Shown: one piece after another, positions 1 through 10,142 of the stretch
How positions within the stretch are numbered: position 1 is the stretch's first letter
Layout of the letters: every line of letters begins with the position of its first letter
Notes under the pieces: generated by a model
Databases searched by the model: none
What the model was told of the DNA's origin: nothing
Seen by the model: the letters and a program-made list of their open reading frames with translations, nothing else
Source of the DNA: Smittia aterrima
Lineage: Eukaryota > Arthropoda > Insecta > Diptera > Chironomidae
Length of the DNA: 64,000 nt
Direction of reading: 5' to 3'
Assembly: GCA_033063855.1 (NCBI GenBank)
Contig: CP093831.1
Span: forward strand, 26,288,001-26,352,000
Program-made: the position numbers and the translations under genes

Positions 1-707
1 ATTTGTTTAAATGTAATCTCCCTTACACGACAGAATTGAAATACCGAACAGCTACGAGTAACTTCGTCAACGAACAAGCTCAAGTCTTTTATGTCTTCAG
101 GAAATTTTTGGTTGATGCAAATGTTGCCACTCATGCTAATCGAAGTCAATGTTAATGTTAGTTCAATGTCGATTTTTCTGAGTTGGTTGTGATCCAAGTT
201 TAATATTTCTAATTTTGTATTTTTCGAGATCAAATCAGACGGCAAGGAAATGAGTTTGTTGAAGGAAAGGTTAAGTTCTTTTAATTCGATTAAATCCACG
301 AAAAGATCTTCAGGCAATGTCTTAAGTGAAGTGTACTTGATAGCAACTTTCGACACTTTTTTGCAATTGGTGAAAACTTCTCGGTTGATTTGAGCAATTG
401 AGTCGCCTTGAATAACGATTTCTTCCAAGTTTTGAAAGAAATTACAAACTTTTGTCGGAACTCGTTCAGTCTCAACTTCATCTCGATGTATTGAAAACAC
501 CTTGATGTCATCTTTAGTTAAATCATAAGATGAGAATTCCCCGGAAATTTCAGTGACAGCAATATCGCTTTCTAAAACTTTATGCATGTTCATTTTGCAC
601 ACCTTCTTGAATTCTTCACGAGTTAATCGAAACTCACAATCCAATCGAAAACTCTCGATGGATACACAAAAAAATAAAGAGATTAGCAAATATTTTAAAA
701 GTTCCAT
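1..707 (-). CDS. LRR/coiled-coil family member A (partial, runs off left edge)
   Basis: Reading the minus strand from the ATG at 707 gives 235 open codons to the window edge with no stop. The start MELLKYLLISLFFC is a signal peptide. It is followed by the family's N-terminal Cys pair, the ETERVPTKVC segment, an INREVFTNCKKV segment, and canonical LRRs with TLPEDLF, LISLPSDL and NQLRKIDIEL. The LRR cap GNICINQKFPEDI and a Cys-rich junction (RSCSVFQFCRVREI) then lead into the start of a coiled coil. Other members use the same ATG context (CAGAACATGG). The C-terminus is outside the window, so whether this member is membrane-anchored cannot be told. Family function is unknown; secretion or a cell-surface location is inferred from the signal peptide. 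Confidence 0.85.
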   Translation of the reverse strand, partial: MELLKYLLISLFFCVSIESFRLDCEFRLTREEFKKVCKMNMHKVLESDIAVTEISGEFSSYDLTKDDIKVFSIHRDEVETERVPTKVCNFFQNLEEIVIQGDSIAQINREVFTNCKKVSKVAIKYTSLKTLPEDLFVDLIELKELNLSFNKLISLPSDLISKNTKLEILNLDHNQLRKIDIELTLTLTSISMSGNICINQKFPEDIKDLSLFVDEVTRSCSVFQFCRVREITFKQ

Positions 708-766
708 GTTCTGTGATTAAAGACTCAGAATGTCGTTCTGGGATAGATTTGAGTTATTTCCATCGA

Positions 767-812
767 CAGAAAAAAGTTCTCCTTTGGAGAAAAAAAGGAG
801 AACTTTTTTCTG
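767..812. repeat. Short perfect hairpin upstream of member A
   Basis: Two 19-bp arms (767-785 and 794-812, each reading CAGAAAAAAGTTCTCCTTT on one strand) are exact inverted copies with an 8-bp spacer. It lies 60-105 bp upstream of the member A start, where other family genes carry the GATAAG/TCAGTT block, which is not seen here. It may be a footprint of a small inverted-repeat element. The rest of 813-1295 contains no convincing gene. Confidence 0.75.
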
Positions 813-1295
813 CCGAAAATCCTTATTAACCTTGGTCGGCTTTTGTGTACAATTTCTACAAAGAAATGAAACAAATAATCGATGATTTCAGTCATTCATT
901 TCACAACTTACGGTCGGATAACTTTTATGGATTTTACGATTCTTACGTGAACTCAATTATCGTAGTTAACTATGAATCAAAGCGATTTGAAGCTTGTTTG
1001 AATTTGTTTGAATTTGGAGCTTGTTTGAATTCTATGCCTTCGAATAAATGGTGTCCTACGTAAAAAGAATATAAGATTGAGCTCGCTAAAGGAAAATTAA
1101 AATTGATTATCCCACTTTTTACACGATGTGTACAACTTGATGAGAAGAAAGTATTTTCTCTCACTCGCATTTATTTTTTGGAAACCAGAAAACTAGCAAA
1201 TATTAAAGAAAACTTTGCGAATCGCTTTATCTTCTTCTTAAAATTTATGCACAATTTATTGTGCTTGAAAGAAGGATTCAACAAATTTTTAAGTT

Positions 1296-1440
1296 TTATT
1301 CATTTTCAATCAAATTCTTCATGTTGACATCATAGTTCATTGTTTGCTTATTCAAATTTTGCCATAAAGCTGCAGCTGCAATTAAAACGAGAATGACTAA
1401 AGCCACAATCGTGATAGATTAAGCAAAATGAATTGTGTGA
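1296..1440 (-). pseudogene. Relic of LRR-family membrane anchor and tail
   Basis: The minus strand reads GNCSHTIHFA, one in-frame stop where members have Tyr, a hydrophobic stretch, then NYDVNMKNLIENE and a stop. This matches the anchor and conserved cytoplasmic tail of members at 2105-3457 and 36196-37536. An upstream frameshift and the stop make it a dead copy. Confidence 0.7.
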
Positions 1441-1589
1441 CTACAATTTCCTTGATGACAGAATGCAAAATGTTATGGAAAAAAAAATTCTCATACATAT
1501 CTGCAAAAATAAATTTATTTTTATTCATTATTACATTAATTTGTTTTAATTTTTGTGTGACATACCACGATTCGAGATTCAGCGATATT

Positions 1590-2026
1590 TCAAGTAGGTT
1601 TCGATAGATCTTGTAAAGTTTTTAACAAATTCTCGTAATTGGATTTTAAATTGCTGTTCTCATTCGAAAATTTCAACATCTCAGCATTTCAATTGTGCTG
1701 ATATCAGTTTTTAGTTCTTCGATCTCGATTTTCTCTCTCGATTGTTTTCATTTTCTTTTTTAATTTCGCATTTTCCTTTTCTTTCTCAGATAAAGATTTA
1801 TCACCGCGATTGAAGCAAAAGGATTACTTTATTGGACTCTCGCAATTAGGCTTGATGAGCATTTTGCTGCAAATGGTGAAGTAGTTGCCACTTCGTGAAT
1901 AAACTCATTCAAGTCAGCGATGTCTTCTGAAAATCTCATGATGATGCAAATGTTCTCTCGAAAGTCGATAACAGTTAGTGAAGACGAGAGATCAGTGTCA
2001 ATAAAGATGAGTCGATTTCTTTCCAC
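1590..2026 (-). pseudogene. 5'-truncated LRR-family relic, soluble type
   Basis: On the minus strand, 2026-1829 encodes ERNRLIFIDTDL, FRENICI and FSEDIADLNEF, the last LRR and its cap. Frameshifted coiled-coil pieces follow. The end AEMLKF..NYENLLKTL and a stop at 1590-1592 match the soluble-type C-terminus seen in 40899-41954 and 51370-52383. The signal peptide and first LRRs are missing. The downstream flank to about 1500 also resembles the 3' flank of the gene at 40899-41954, supporting descent from that subtype. Confidence 0.65.
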
Positions 2027-2104
2027 GTTTAAACAGACGTATCAGATCGAGGGAAAAATGGAGAAAATATTTGCACATGAGTTCCAAGAATTTAAATATA
2101 TAAT

Positions 2105-3457
2105 TTATTCGTTTTCAATTAAATTTCTCATGCTGACTTCATGAACCAATCTTTGCTTGTGTCGATAAGAATAACTTCGCCACAATACCACATTTGTTAT
2201 CAAAATGAGAGCGAAAATAATTGCTAATGTGATGAAATAAGCAAAGTGAGTCACTTGACTGCAATTTTCTGGGATTTCTTTGATAACAGGAGACAACGTC
2301 GTGAACTTATCAAGTTCGTTGAGCTTTGCGGTTAAGTCCTTGTTGATTGCATTGACTGTGGTGAGATTTTGCCAACATTCGTCAATCGTTGATTCTAAAT
2401 TAATTTCTTGGTCGTCCAAAGCGTCGATCATCTGTTCATGCTTTGCAATGACTTTAGTAATATTTTGAAGTATAAGTTTGTTATTCTCACTATTAGCGAC
2501 AAGCTGCTTTTCCAGTTCGCTGAAGTTTTTCTCTTTTTCTGTTATTGTGACCATCAAGTTCGAATTATTTATTCTCAAAACATTATTTTCTTCAAGAACT
2601 TTCGTAAATCCTTGACTGTTGTTCTTCTTAAATGCGTCAATCTCAATTTTCATGCTTTCGATGATTAACATGAGTTGCGTAATGTTTGTGTCTAAAGCGA
2701 TTTTCTCACTTTCTAACGTTTCCTTCTTCTGTTTTAAATCAGCAATTTCCATTTCTTTCTCTGATGAAGATTTTTCAATCGCGGTCAACTTCGAGCGACA
2801 AGATTCCTTAATCGAACATTTCGAAGTAACTTCGTTAACGAACAGATTAAAGTCCGCGATGTCATCCGGAAATTTCTTATCAATGCAAACGTTCTTCCGA
2901 AAGTCAATCGAGGTCAATGATGATGGCAGTTCAGCGTCGATTGTGCTAAGTTCATTGTTATCCACTGCTAATTTATTCAATTTTGTATTTCTCATGAACA
3001 AATCAGCCGGCAAAGCAATGAGTTTGTTTCCGTAAAGGTAAAGATCTTTCAGTTCAATTAAATCCATGAAAACATCTTCAGGCAATGTCGTTAGTAAATT
3101 ATACACAAGACCAAGTGAAAACAATTTTATGCAGTTTGTAAAAACTTCTCGAGTGATTTGATTAACTGATCCAGCGTGAACATGGAGTTCTTCCAAGTTT
3201 GGAGAAATGTTACAAATATTTGTAGGCAAACGCTTCGTTTCCACTTGATTAGTTACAAAAATCCACGTGACGTTAGGAGCAGTGATCAGTTGGTTCTGTG
3301 ATTTGAAAGTTAATTGTGTGACGGCTAAATCGGTTTCTAGAACTTTAAGCTCTTTCACTGTGCAAAACTTTCCTGGCGAATTATCACAATCCACTCGAAA
3401 GCTCTCAACGAATCCTTTAACCGAAAAGTAGATCAGAAAATATTTTAGGAGCTCCAT
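2105..3457 (-). CDS. LRR/coiled-coil membrane protein, member B
   Basis: Complete single-exon gene of 450 residues. Residues 1-18 are a signal peptide. Cys pairs in LDCDNSPGKFCTV open an LRR block (about 25-205) with repeats at LTTLPEDVFMDLIELKDL, NKLIALPADLF and NNELSTIDAEL, closed by NVCIDKKFPDDI. A Cys junction (KCSIKESCRSK) leads into a long coiled coil (about 215-375) with repeated blocks such as NNVLRINNSNL and DECWQNL. A transmembrane helix (HFAYFITLAIIFALILI, about 400-425) and a 24-residue tail ending VSMRNLIENE follow. The predicted topology is extracellular LRR and coil, with a short cytosolic tail. Architecture is directly visible; function is unknown. Confidence 0.88.
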   Translation of the reverse strand: MELLKYFLIYFSVKGFVESFRVDCDNSPGKFCTVKELKVLETDLAVTQLTFKSQNQLITAPNVTWIFVTNQVETKRLPTNICNISPNLEELHVHAGSVNQITREVFTNCIKLFSLGLVYNLLTTLPEDVFMDLIELKDLYLYGNKLIALPADLFMRNTKLNKLAVDNNELSTIDAELPSSLTSIDFRKNVCIDKKFPDDIADFNLFVNEVTSKCSIKESCRSKLTAIEKSSSEKEMEIADLKQKKETLESEKIALDTNITQLMLIIESMKIEIDAFKKNNSQGFTKVLEENNVLRINNSNLMVTITEKEKNFSELEKQLVANSENNKLILQNITKVIAKHEQMIDALDDQEINLESTIDECWQNLTTVNAINKDLTAKLNELDKFTTLSPVIKEIPENCSQVTHFAYFITLAIIFALILITNVVLWRSYSYRHKQRLVHEVSMRNLIENE

Positions 3458-3482
3458 GTTCTCTGATTAAAGTCTCAGACTT

Positions 3483-3535
3483 AACTGAAACTGCAACTCG
3501 AGTCGCGTAAACATAATTTTCTCGGAATTCTTATC
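3483..3535 (-). promoter_or_regulatory. GATA plus initiator promoter block of member B
   Basis: On the minus strand GATAAG (3530-3535) is followed by TCAGTT (3483-3488), the arthropod initiator consensus, and a leader ending AGAGAACATGG at the gene start. Equivalent blocks precede many family members. Start of transcription at the initiator is inferred. Confidence 0.55.
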
Positions 3536-3624
3536 TCTTCATTTTAAAAATAATTCGCTGATGAAAAAATAATAAATTTTTTTTTGAAGTGGTGAGCTTA
3601 TCAATTGCTCACTTTAAATGTATT

Positions 3625-4740
3625 TTATTCGTTTTCTATCAAATTTCTCATGTTGGTTTCATAGTTCACAGCTTGGTCAATACTTAAATTTCTCGAGACA
3701 TTACGTCGCCAGAAAACAAAAGTCGTTATCAAAACGAGAACGAACAAAATCGTCATTATGATGAAATAAAAATTCACTTTTGCGGTTAAGCTTTCGTTGT
3801 TTTCCTTGACTATTGAGAGACTACGAAAGCATTCTTCTTCTGAGGATTCCATTCTCTTCACCATTCGAGAAAGTTGGCTGACGTTTTCCTCTTTTTTTGA
3901 CATCACAATGTTCAGACTTTCGATAGTTGCCATAAGTTTCGTTACGTTTGATGCTAAGGCGATATTTTCATTCTCAATCGTTTTCTTATTCAGCTCTAAT
4001 TCCACAATTGCTTTATCTTTCTTTGATAACCTTTTGTTAAACGTTGTCTCCTTTGAATGACACAATTTCTCCATTGGGCTTCTGCATTTTGAATTTATTT
4101 CGTCAATGAACAAGTTGAAGTCAGTGATGTCACCTGGGAACATCTTGTCAATGCAAACGTTATCACAAAAGTCGATCCAAGTCAATGTTGATGGTAGTTC
4201 AGTGTCGATTATACTGAGTTGATTGTTTTGCAAGTTTATATCTAACAATTTTGTATTCTCAATGATCAGATCAGCTGGCAAGGATACAAGTTTGTTCTCA
4301 TTAAGCCAAAGATGCTTTAGTTCCGTTAAATCCTCGAAAAGATCATCAGGCAGTGTCGTTAGAGCAGTGAATCTGATTTTAACATAAAACACTTTCTTGC
4401 AATTGTTGAACACGCCTCGACAGATTTGAGTAATTAAATTGCCGTAAATATCGATTTGTTCCAAGTTTTGTAAAATATTGCAAATATTTGTAGGAACACG
4501 TTCGGTCTCAACTTTTGTAGGAATATAAAATTCTTTGATGTCATCGTTTGATTTGATCTTTGTTGTGTAATTTCCCGAAACTTCTGTAACTTCGATGTCG
4601 TTTTCAAGGACTTTAAGCGAGTTTACTTGGCACTCCACCATTCCTGCATTTAACCAAAACTCACAATTGATCCGAACGCTCTTGATACAAGTAGGTTCGC
4701 AAAGAAACAAAACAGTCAGCAAATATTTTATGAGCTCCAT
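3625..4740 (-). CDS. LRR/coiled-coil membrane protein, member C
   Basis: The start is placed at 4740 (MELIKYLLTVLFLC) because this ATG has the family leader AGAGAACATGG; an upstream in-frame ATG at 4767 falls inside the leader. The protein is 371 residues: signal peptide, N-terminal Cys pair, ETERVPTNIC, LRRs (TLPDDLFEDLTEL, NKLVSLPADL, NQLSIIDTEL), and cap NVCIDKMFPGDI. The coiled coil is shorter than in member B, about 100 residues. A transmembrane segment (IIMTILFVLVLITTFVFW) and tail VNYETNMRNLIENE end it. The tail is nearly identical to that of member B although the coils differ in length. TCAGTT lies in the leader, but no nearby GATAAG was seen. Confidence 0.87.
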   Translation of the reverse strand: MELIKYLLTVLFLCEPTCIKSVRINCEFWLNAGMVECQVNSLKVLENDIEVTEVSGNYTTKIKSNDDIKEFYIPTKVETERVPTNICNILQNLEQIDIYGNLITQICRGVFNNCKKVFYVKIRFTALTTLPDDLFEDLTELKHLWLNENKLVSLPADLIIENTKLLDINLQNNQLSIIDTELPSTLTWIDFCDNVCIDKMFPGDITDFNLFIDEINSKCRSPMEKLCHSKETTFNKRLSKKDKAIVELELNKKTIENENIALASNVTKLMATIESLNIVMSKKEENVSQLSRMVKRMESSEEECFRSLSIVKENNESLTAKVNFYFIIMTILFVLVLITTFVFWRRNVSRNLSIDQAVNYETNMRNLIENE

Positions 4741-5320
4741 GTTCTCTGATAAAAGGCTCAGACACAACTGAAGCTAAGAATCTCTCAAATTTAATTCTTC
4801 GATGCAAATTTTTTTGTCGATGCAAATTTTTAACCTGATAGCATAATCTAATGACTAATATTCAACTTCGGCGAAATCCATTTCGTTTAAATTTTGAGAT
4901 AACAAAAACTGGTGTGCGAATTTAAGATTGTTGGACTGTTCGGCTGTTAAAAATTTAAAAGTTTGCTCAGCGAACCAATACAAACTTAGAAATTCATTTG
5001 AAACATCGCAAAACCAATCGAATCGCGTGAATTCGAGAGAGATAATCTTGAATTGTTTGAGTTTTGAAATTTAAGCCAATCAGAAATAAATAAATTTGTA
5101 TTCAATTTTTTTTCAATTATTTCTTTATTTGTATGCAAAGTAACTAGTCGTCACTGAATCGAACAATCTTGAATTCGTATATACTTGAATTCTTATCGCA
5201 AAATGTTAAACTGATCTCAGGTCAAAAAAATGAAATGAAATTTTCAGCGAATTTAGATATTAGAATAATAAATATTTTTAAGGATTTTTTCGTAGAAAAA
5301 ACCTTATTGTGGCCACTTTG

Positions 5321-5503
5321 TCTGTCCGTCTGTGACCAAAAACCATAAGTTGCCATAAGTTGCCATAAGTTGCCATAAGTTGCCATAAGTTGACGGACAG
5401 ACAAAAACTTATGGCTCACAGACGGACGGACAGACAGACGGACGGACAGATTATATATAATATAATATATAATATAATATATAATATATTCTATTTATAT
5501 TAG
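5321..5503. repeat. Five-unit 10-bp satellite in an inverted repeat, then (GACG)n-like and AT tracts
   Basis: Five exact copies of CCATAAGTTG occupy 5343-5392. Flanking segments (about 5321-5351 and 5407-5440) are imperfect inverted copies built on CTGTCCGTCTGTGA, so the block can fold back. It is followed by GACGGACAG-type repeats and an ATATAATAT tract to about 5503. The wider intergenic stretch 4741-6095 holds no gene I can support. Confidence 0.75.
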
Positions 5504-6095
5504 AAAGTGGCGGATAGTTTGGATAGTTGGGATATTTATATAGTTTGGATATTTGCGGATAGTTGTAATGGAACATATGAAAATTTAATACCGAAAAACG
5601 AAAAAATCCTTGTACCAGGTCGCCTGTGACCGGTCTTCCGAATTTTTTGTTCTCTTTGTTACTCTGCGGATTCGTAGATAAGTAGCTTTGTGAGCAATAA
5701 AGTATTTGAGCAAACTGAAGATGCGAGTGTGAATCTCTCGAATTTAATTTCATGTCAAAAATTTTATGCTCTTGCAAAAAAAAACAGTCAGTCATTGCTG
5801 AAGCAAACATGTTATCGCATGTCAATTTAAAAGAACCGATTTCACTCGCCTCAACTCTAATGAAATCAGTCTTACTGAAAACGCCCGACTTTTAAAACGC
5901 AAAATAAACGCGCAAAGCAATTTTAATCAAATCTCAAAGGAAAATCCAATCAAAACCAACTTTTTTCACTTAAAATCGAATAATAAGTGAACAAAAAACT
6001 CATTTCTTGTGAAGTTTCGTCAAAAATAAAACTAACTTTAGTGAAAGCTCAACAAAAAAAAATCCAAGAAAGCTCTAAAGCTTTCCCTTATCACA

Positions 6096-7199
6096 ATGGG
6101 TAAACCCAACACCCAATCTGGTGGAAACAACGCCAACAATATGAATAACGTCCCTGACTCAGGAATACGAATCAATCCGAAAACTCAGCTGAAAAACTGC
6201 GCTCCAGGTGTGAAGTTTCTAACGATTAAAAGAAACGACGCAAAAGAGACCATGCTCGGAATTTCACCATTTTTGACGCAAAAAGTAATTGAAAACGTAT
6301 GCGGACAAGTGAACAATACACGACTGACTCGAGTCAATGACCTCCTGGTTGAAACGAAAGATTCAAAGCAAGCTGCAAAGTTGATCCAGCTGACACAAAT
6401 GGCACAAAATATCAAAGTCATCGTCTCTGAAAACATCCGTTTGAATTCTTCGAAAGGAGTCATCCAAGCCCGTGAATTGCTTTGTGAAACCGATGAAAAT
6501 ATTGTTGAACATCTGAAAGACCAATACGTTACTGAAGTCTACCGAGTCAAACGCAAATCACAATCCGGTGAACTCGTTGCAACTGGCACTTTCTTTGTAA
6601 CTTTCGGAACTCCGTCGATTCCTGAACGATTGAAAGCTGGTTACATAAATTATCGTGTTCGTCCGTTCATTCCAAAGCCAACGCAATGCTTCGGATGTGG
6701 CAAATTCGGTCACATCTCCAAATTTTGCCGAATGACGAATAAACCTTGCCTCAACTGTTCTTCTCCTCTCCATCTTGACACAAAAGAAAAGAAATGCACC
6801 AACGCTTCAAATTGCATTAATTGCAAAGGATCCCATCACACCTTGGATCGCAAATCATGCACTGAATACAAAAAGCAAGAGAAAATCCAGGAGATTCGTG
6901 TTCGTGAAAAAATTTCATTCCGAGATGCTGCCATGAAATTCAATCACAGTCAACCTCGTTCTTCAGTTAATCAACGACTCAGCTATGCTGCCATTGCTCG
7001 CAACAATCTCGAAGAAATGAGTACTTCGTCAAACTCTTTGTCGTCTGACCAGCCAATGTCTTCGACAGTTTCGTTATCACCTGCTGATAAAGTTGCTAAA
7101 GTTCCTGAACGACAACAATCTCCGGGAAGCGATGAGCCACCCCGAAAGAAAACCGACAAGAAAAAAGAAATCAAGTCAAATTCTCCGATGGAATCATAA
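6096..7199 (+). CDS. Retrotransposon ORF1, gag-like nucleic-acid-binding protein
   Basis: 367 residues. The middle (about 40-190) has the RNA-binding-like region usual in LINE ORF1 proteins. A run of Cys/His zinc knuckles follows at about 196-258: CFGCGKFGHISKFC fits CX2CX4HX4C, and two more Cys-rich modules follow (CLNC..HLDTKEKKC, CINCKGSHHTLDRKSC). The C-terminal third is Ser/Pro/Lys-rich and ends in a basic stretch. ORF1 proteins of this class bind element RNA and act as chaperones in target-primed reverse transcription. The stop is only 3 bp before the ATG of ORF2. Confidence 0.88.
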   Translation: MGKPNTQSGGNNANNMNNVPDSGIRINPKTQLKNCAPGVKFLTIKRNDAKETMLGISPFLTQKVIENVCGQVNNTRLTRVNDLLVETKDSKQAAKLIQLTQMAQNIKVIVSENIRLNSSKGVIQARELLCETDENIVEHLKDQYVTEVYRVKRKSQSGELVATGTFFVTFGTPSIPERLKAGYINYRVRPFIPKPTQCFGCGKFGHISKFCRMTNKPCLNCSSPLHLDTKEKKCTNASNCINCKGSHHTLDRKSCTEYKKQEKIQEIRVREKISFRDAAMKFNHSQPRSSVNQRLSYAAIARNNLEEMSTSSNSLSSDQPMSSTVSLSPADKVAKVPERQQSPGSDEPPRKKTDKKKEIKSNSPMES

Positions 7200-7202
7200 A
7201 TT

Positions 7203-8990
7203 ATGCAACAACATCCAACACTCATTCAATGGAATTGTGCTGGTTTTTGGAACAAATTTCCTGCCTTCAAAAGACTGATTAACGAATTAAATCCTATTTT
7301 TGTAAGTATTCAAGAGACAAAATTTCCTTTTAATTATCAGCCAAAAATATTGAATTTTAAGTCATTCTTTAAAAACAAAGAAAGCCAAACTGTTGCCCAT
7401 GGAGGCGTCATGACCTTAGTTAACGAAAATATTCTATCTCAAGAATTTCCTTTACGAACTGAGCTACAAGCAATTGCAGTCAAAGTTCCCTTTCCTTTTA
7501 CACACATTATTTGCAACATTTATCTCCCTGGTAATGAACCATTAGATAAAAAAGACTTAAATGATATCGTGAGTCAGCTAGGCGACCGATTCCTCATTGT
7601 CGGTGATTTTAACGCTCATAATCCCCTTTGGGGATCAGACACGTTGAACCCGAGAGGAAAAATTATTGAAGAATTTTTGACTGAAAACAATCTTGTATTA
7701 TTTAATAACAATAGCCCTACATTTCTGAGCAATTCTTATGGAACAATGAGCTCCATCGATTTATCAATTGCATCAACATCTCTAGGTCTCAACTTTGACT
7801 GGAATGTTTCTGACGATTCTTATCTTAGCGATCATTTTCCAATTTTTATTTCATACAACAACTCTCAAAACTTTGCAAATCCTTCTCGAAAAAGATGGAT
7901 TTTATCGAAAGCCAACTGGTCAGAATATCAAAATTCTTTAAGTTTTCGAAACAATTCTATCGAAAACATCGATATCGGTGTCTCTTCTTTCACAAAATCA
8001 ATTCTAACAGCTGCTGAAAAATCCATCCCCCGAACAAAACCACAATGCCAAAAAAGATCACTCCCGTGGTGGAACGATCGTTTGTCAAATCTTGTGAAAC
8101 TTAAAATGGAAGCTTATCTTACATTCTTAAAAAATCCTATCACACCAAATTTCGTTTCGTATAAAAGAGCTCAGTGTATAATGAGAAAAAGTTTCCTAGA
8201 AGATTATAGATCTTCTTTTCGCGATTATGTTTCGTCCATCAATTCGAGCGCATCCTCCAGCGAAGTCTTCCAAAAGTTGAGAAGACTGAACGGCCAATCC
8301 AAAAAATCAAACATAAGAATGATCCGTGACGGAGAAAACTTGATATCCGATCCCAAACAAATGTGCGAATGTCTGGCGAATCATTATGAGAAGATAGGTA
8401 GTAATCATAATCTTTCGCCTGAATTCCTGTTATTTAAATCTTTTCATGACAACAGAGATCAAGTTTTACCAGATGATTTCAATTCAGAAGATTACAATGT
8501 TCCTCTATCAATCTTTGAACTTAAATACGCTCTATCTGACTGCAAAGGCTCCTCACCGGGACCTGATGGCATTCATTATGACCTCATTAAAAATTTAAAC
8601 GTTGCTGGTTTCACCTTCCTTTTGGAAATTTATAACAAAATATGGTCTCAAAGAGTCTTTCCTATAAACTGGAAAAATTCGCTTGTTGTCCCCATCCCAA
8701 AACAAGGAAAAGACTTTTCACAACCAAACAACACTCGTCCCATCAGTCTTACAAATTGTCTTTGCAAACTTTTAGAAAGAATAATCAACAAGAGACTTGT
8801 TCATCACATCGAAACACATAATCTTCTGAGTACCTTTCAATCTGGTTCAAGAAAAAACAGACGAACGATCGATAACATTCTATTTCTTGAGAATCACATC
8901 ATCTCAGCATTTGCTAAGCAGGAATTTACCATCGCCGTCTTCTTCGACATGGAGAAGGCTTATGACAAAATGTGGAGACGACATGTTGTC
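7203..8990 (+). CDS. Retrotransposon ORF2, endonuclease/reverse transcriptase (truncated by gap)
   Basis: The N-terminus is an APE-type endonuclease: IQWNCAG, SIQETKF, VGDFNAHNPLWGS, SSIDLSIAS and SDHFPI match its successive active-site motifs. The reverse transcriptase begins near residue 450 with SSPGPDGIHY, NTRPISL, FQSGSRKNRRTIDN and the motif A aspartate region VFFDMEKAYD. The frame is open for about 596 codons to 8990, then enters 100 Ns; the YADD motif and C-terminal part are not visible. The frame continuing past the Ns is unrelated sequence and should not be joined to this protein. Confidence 0.9.
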
Positions 8991-9090
8991 NNNNNNNNNN
9001 NNNNNNNNNNNNNNNNNNNNNNNNNNNNNNNNNNNNNNNNNNNNNNNNNNNNNNNNNNNNNNNNNNNNNNNNNNNNNNNNNNNNNNNNNN
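8991..9090. other. Assembly gap (100 N)
   Basis: Exactly 100 Ns, the usual placeholder for a gap of unknown size. The left side ends inside a reverse transcriptase and the right side is in a different gene. Distance, and possibly order, across the gap are uncertain. Confidence 0.98.
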
Positions 9091-9844
9091 TTTGTCCTTC
9101 GCTCAAAATGTGTTAGACCAAGAAGATATTGAACAATTATTTTTTGAAGTGAACGAAAAAGAAGAATCAGTTTTATCATTTGCTTTTCAAAAATATTACA
9201 AAAATAATTTCCTTTACTTCTTTAATCATCCGGTTTATTCGTTAAAAAGTATTAAAACTAGACAACTTTTCTTGTCATCTTGCGCTTCTAAGACAAATTC
9301 TAAAAGTCTAAATGGAAATTTGTTAAAAAACGCGTTAATTTACCAACAACGCGATGAAGTTTTGCTGTTGATTCAACAGATTGAGAAACATTTTTCAAGC
9401 GAGGAGATCAAGTGCATTTTGACTGATCTTGATGCGATCGGTCGAAATATTTTATTTTCGCTGAGAAGTATTATTGACAATTCTGGTAAAACTGTTCTTC
9501 GTCTGTTGGAGAAATATTTAACATCGAAAAAATTGAGAGAGATGGTGCTCTCGAAAGATATTATGGGAATGACTCCATTGATGGCTACTTTTAGTTCAAG
9601 TAATGAGAAAAACTTTGAATTCGTGTGGAATTATCTTAAGAATCTTTTCAACAGCGAAGAAGAATTCAAAAGTAATTTACTTGAAGAAGACTATAATAAG
9701 CTCACTGCATTTAATCATTATCTTCACGATGGTTTTGCTAATAAGAATAGAAAATTTGTTTTGAATGTTTACAAAACTTATTTTAGCGCTGAAACGATAA
9801 GGAAAATAAATGACAAAGGAAAAAGTTTTGGTCTATATCAATAA
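9091..9844 (+). CDS. Ankyrin-repeat-like protein, C-terminal fragment
   Basis: The frame is open from the gap edge (first full codon at 9092) through 250 residues to a stop at 9844. The sequence is helix-rich with repeat-like units such as LLKNALIYQQRDEVLLLIQQ, NSGKTVLRLLEKYL and DIMGMTPLMATF. GMTPLM and the helix pairs suggest degenerate ankyrin repeats. The N-terminal part is missing in the gap, so neither length nor start can be given. It could be an intact gene whose 5' part is unassembled, or a fragment. No catalytic motif is visible. 9845-10140 contains nothing coding that I can support. Confidence 0.5.
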
Positions 9845-10142
9845 AAAATTAACCTTTTTCAATTTAAGAAATATTTATTTTTTAAAAGAAACTTTTAACC
9901 TTAATATTATACTAAAACTTATAATAAAAAAAGTCTCCAATTGAACTGATTTAATCTAGGATATTCTTTTTCTCTAGCAAATCACTTTCAATAAATGTTC
10001 TTCCTGAAGACTAATTGTTGCAAATAGTTTTCACAATTCTTTAATTACCTGAATAGTCTCATAAATTTTATTACAAACATCTTTCTTTTCACGCCGTCGG
10101 AAAAGATCTTTCAAAAAAAAAAAACAATAAAATATTTAATGC

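Larger units (their letters stand above)
6096..8990 (+). mobile_element. Non-LTR retrotransposon (Jockey/I-like), 3' part lost in assembly gap
   Basis: Two adjacent open frames, a gag-like zinc-knuckle protein and an endonuclease/reverse transcriptase, are the layout of Jockey/I-group LINEs. Both are free of stops up to the gap, suggesting a young copy. The 5' boundary was not found; it lies upstream of 6096, possibly near 5850. The 3' boundary is hidden by the Ns. Confidence 0.88.

Noticed and set aside
5341..5446. CRISPR-like direct repeats
   Set aside because: Units are contiguous 10-mers without spacers in a eukaryotic sequence; it is a satellite.
8972..9179. Open frames running across the N gap
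   Set aside because: They join real retrotransposon or ankyrin-like sequence to Ns; the gap length is unknown, so the joins have no meaning.
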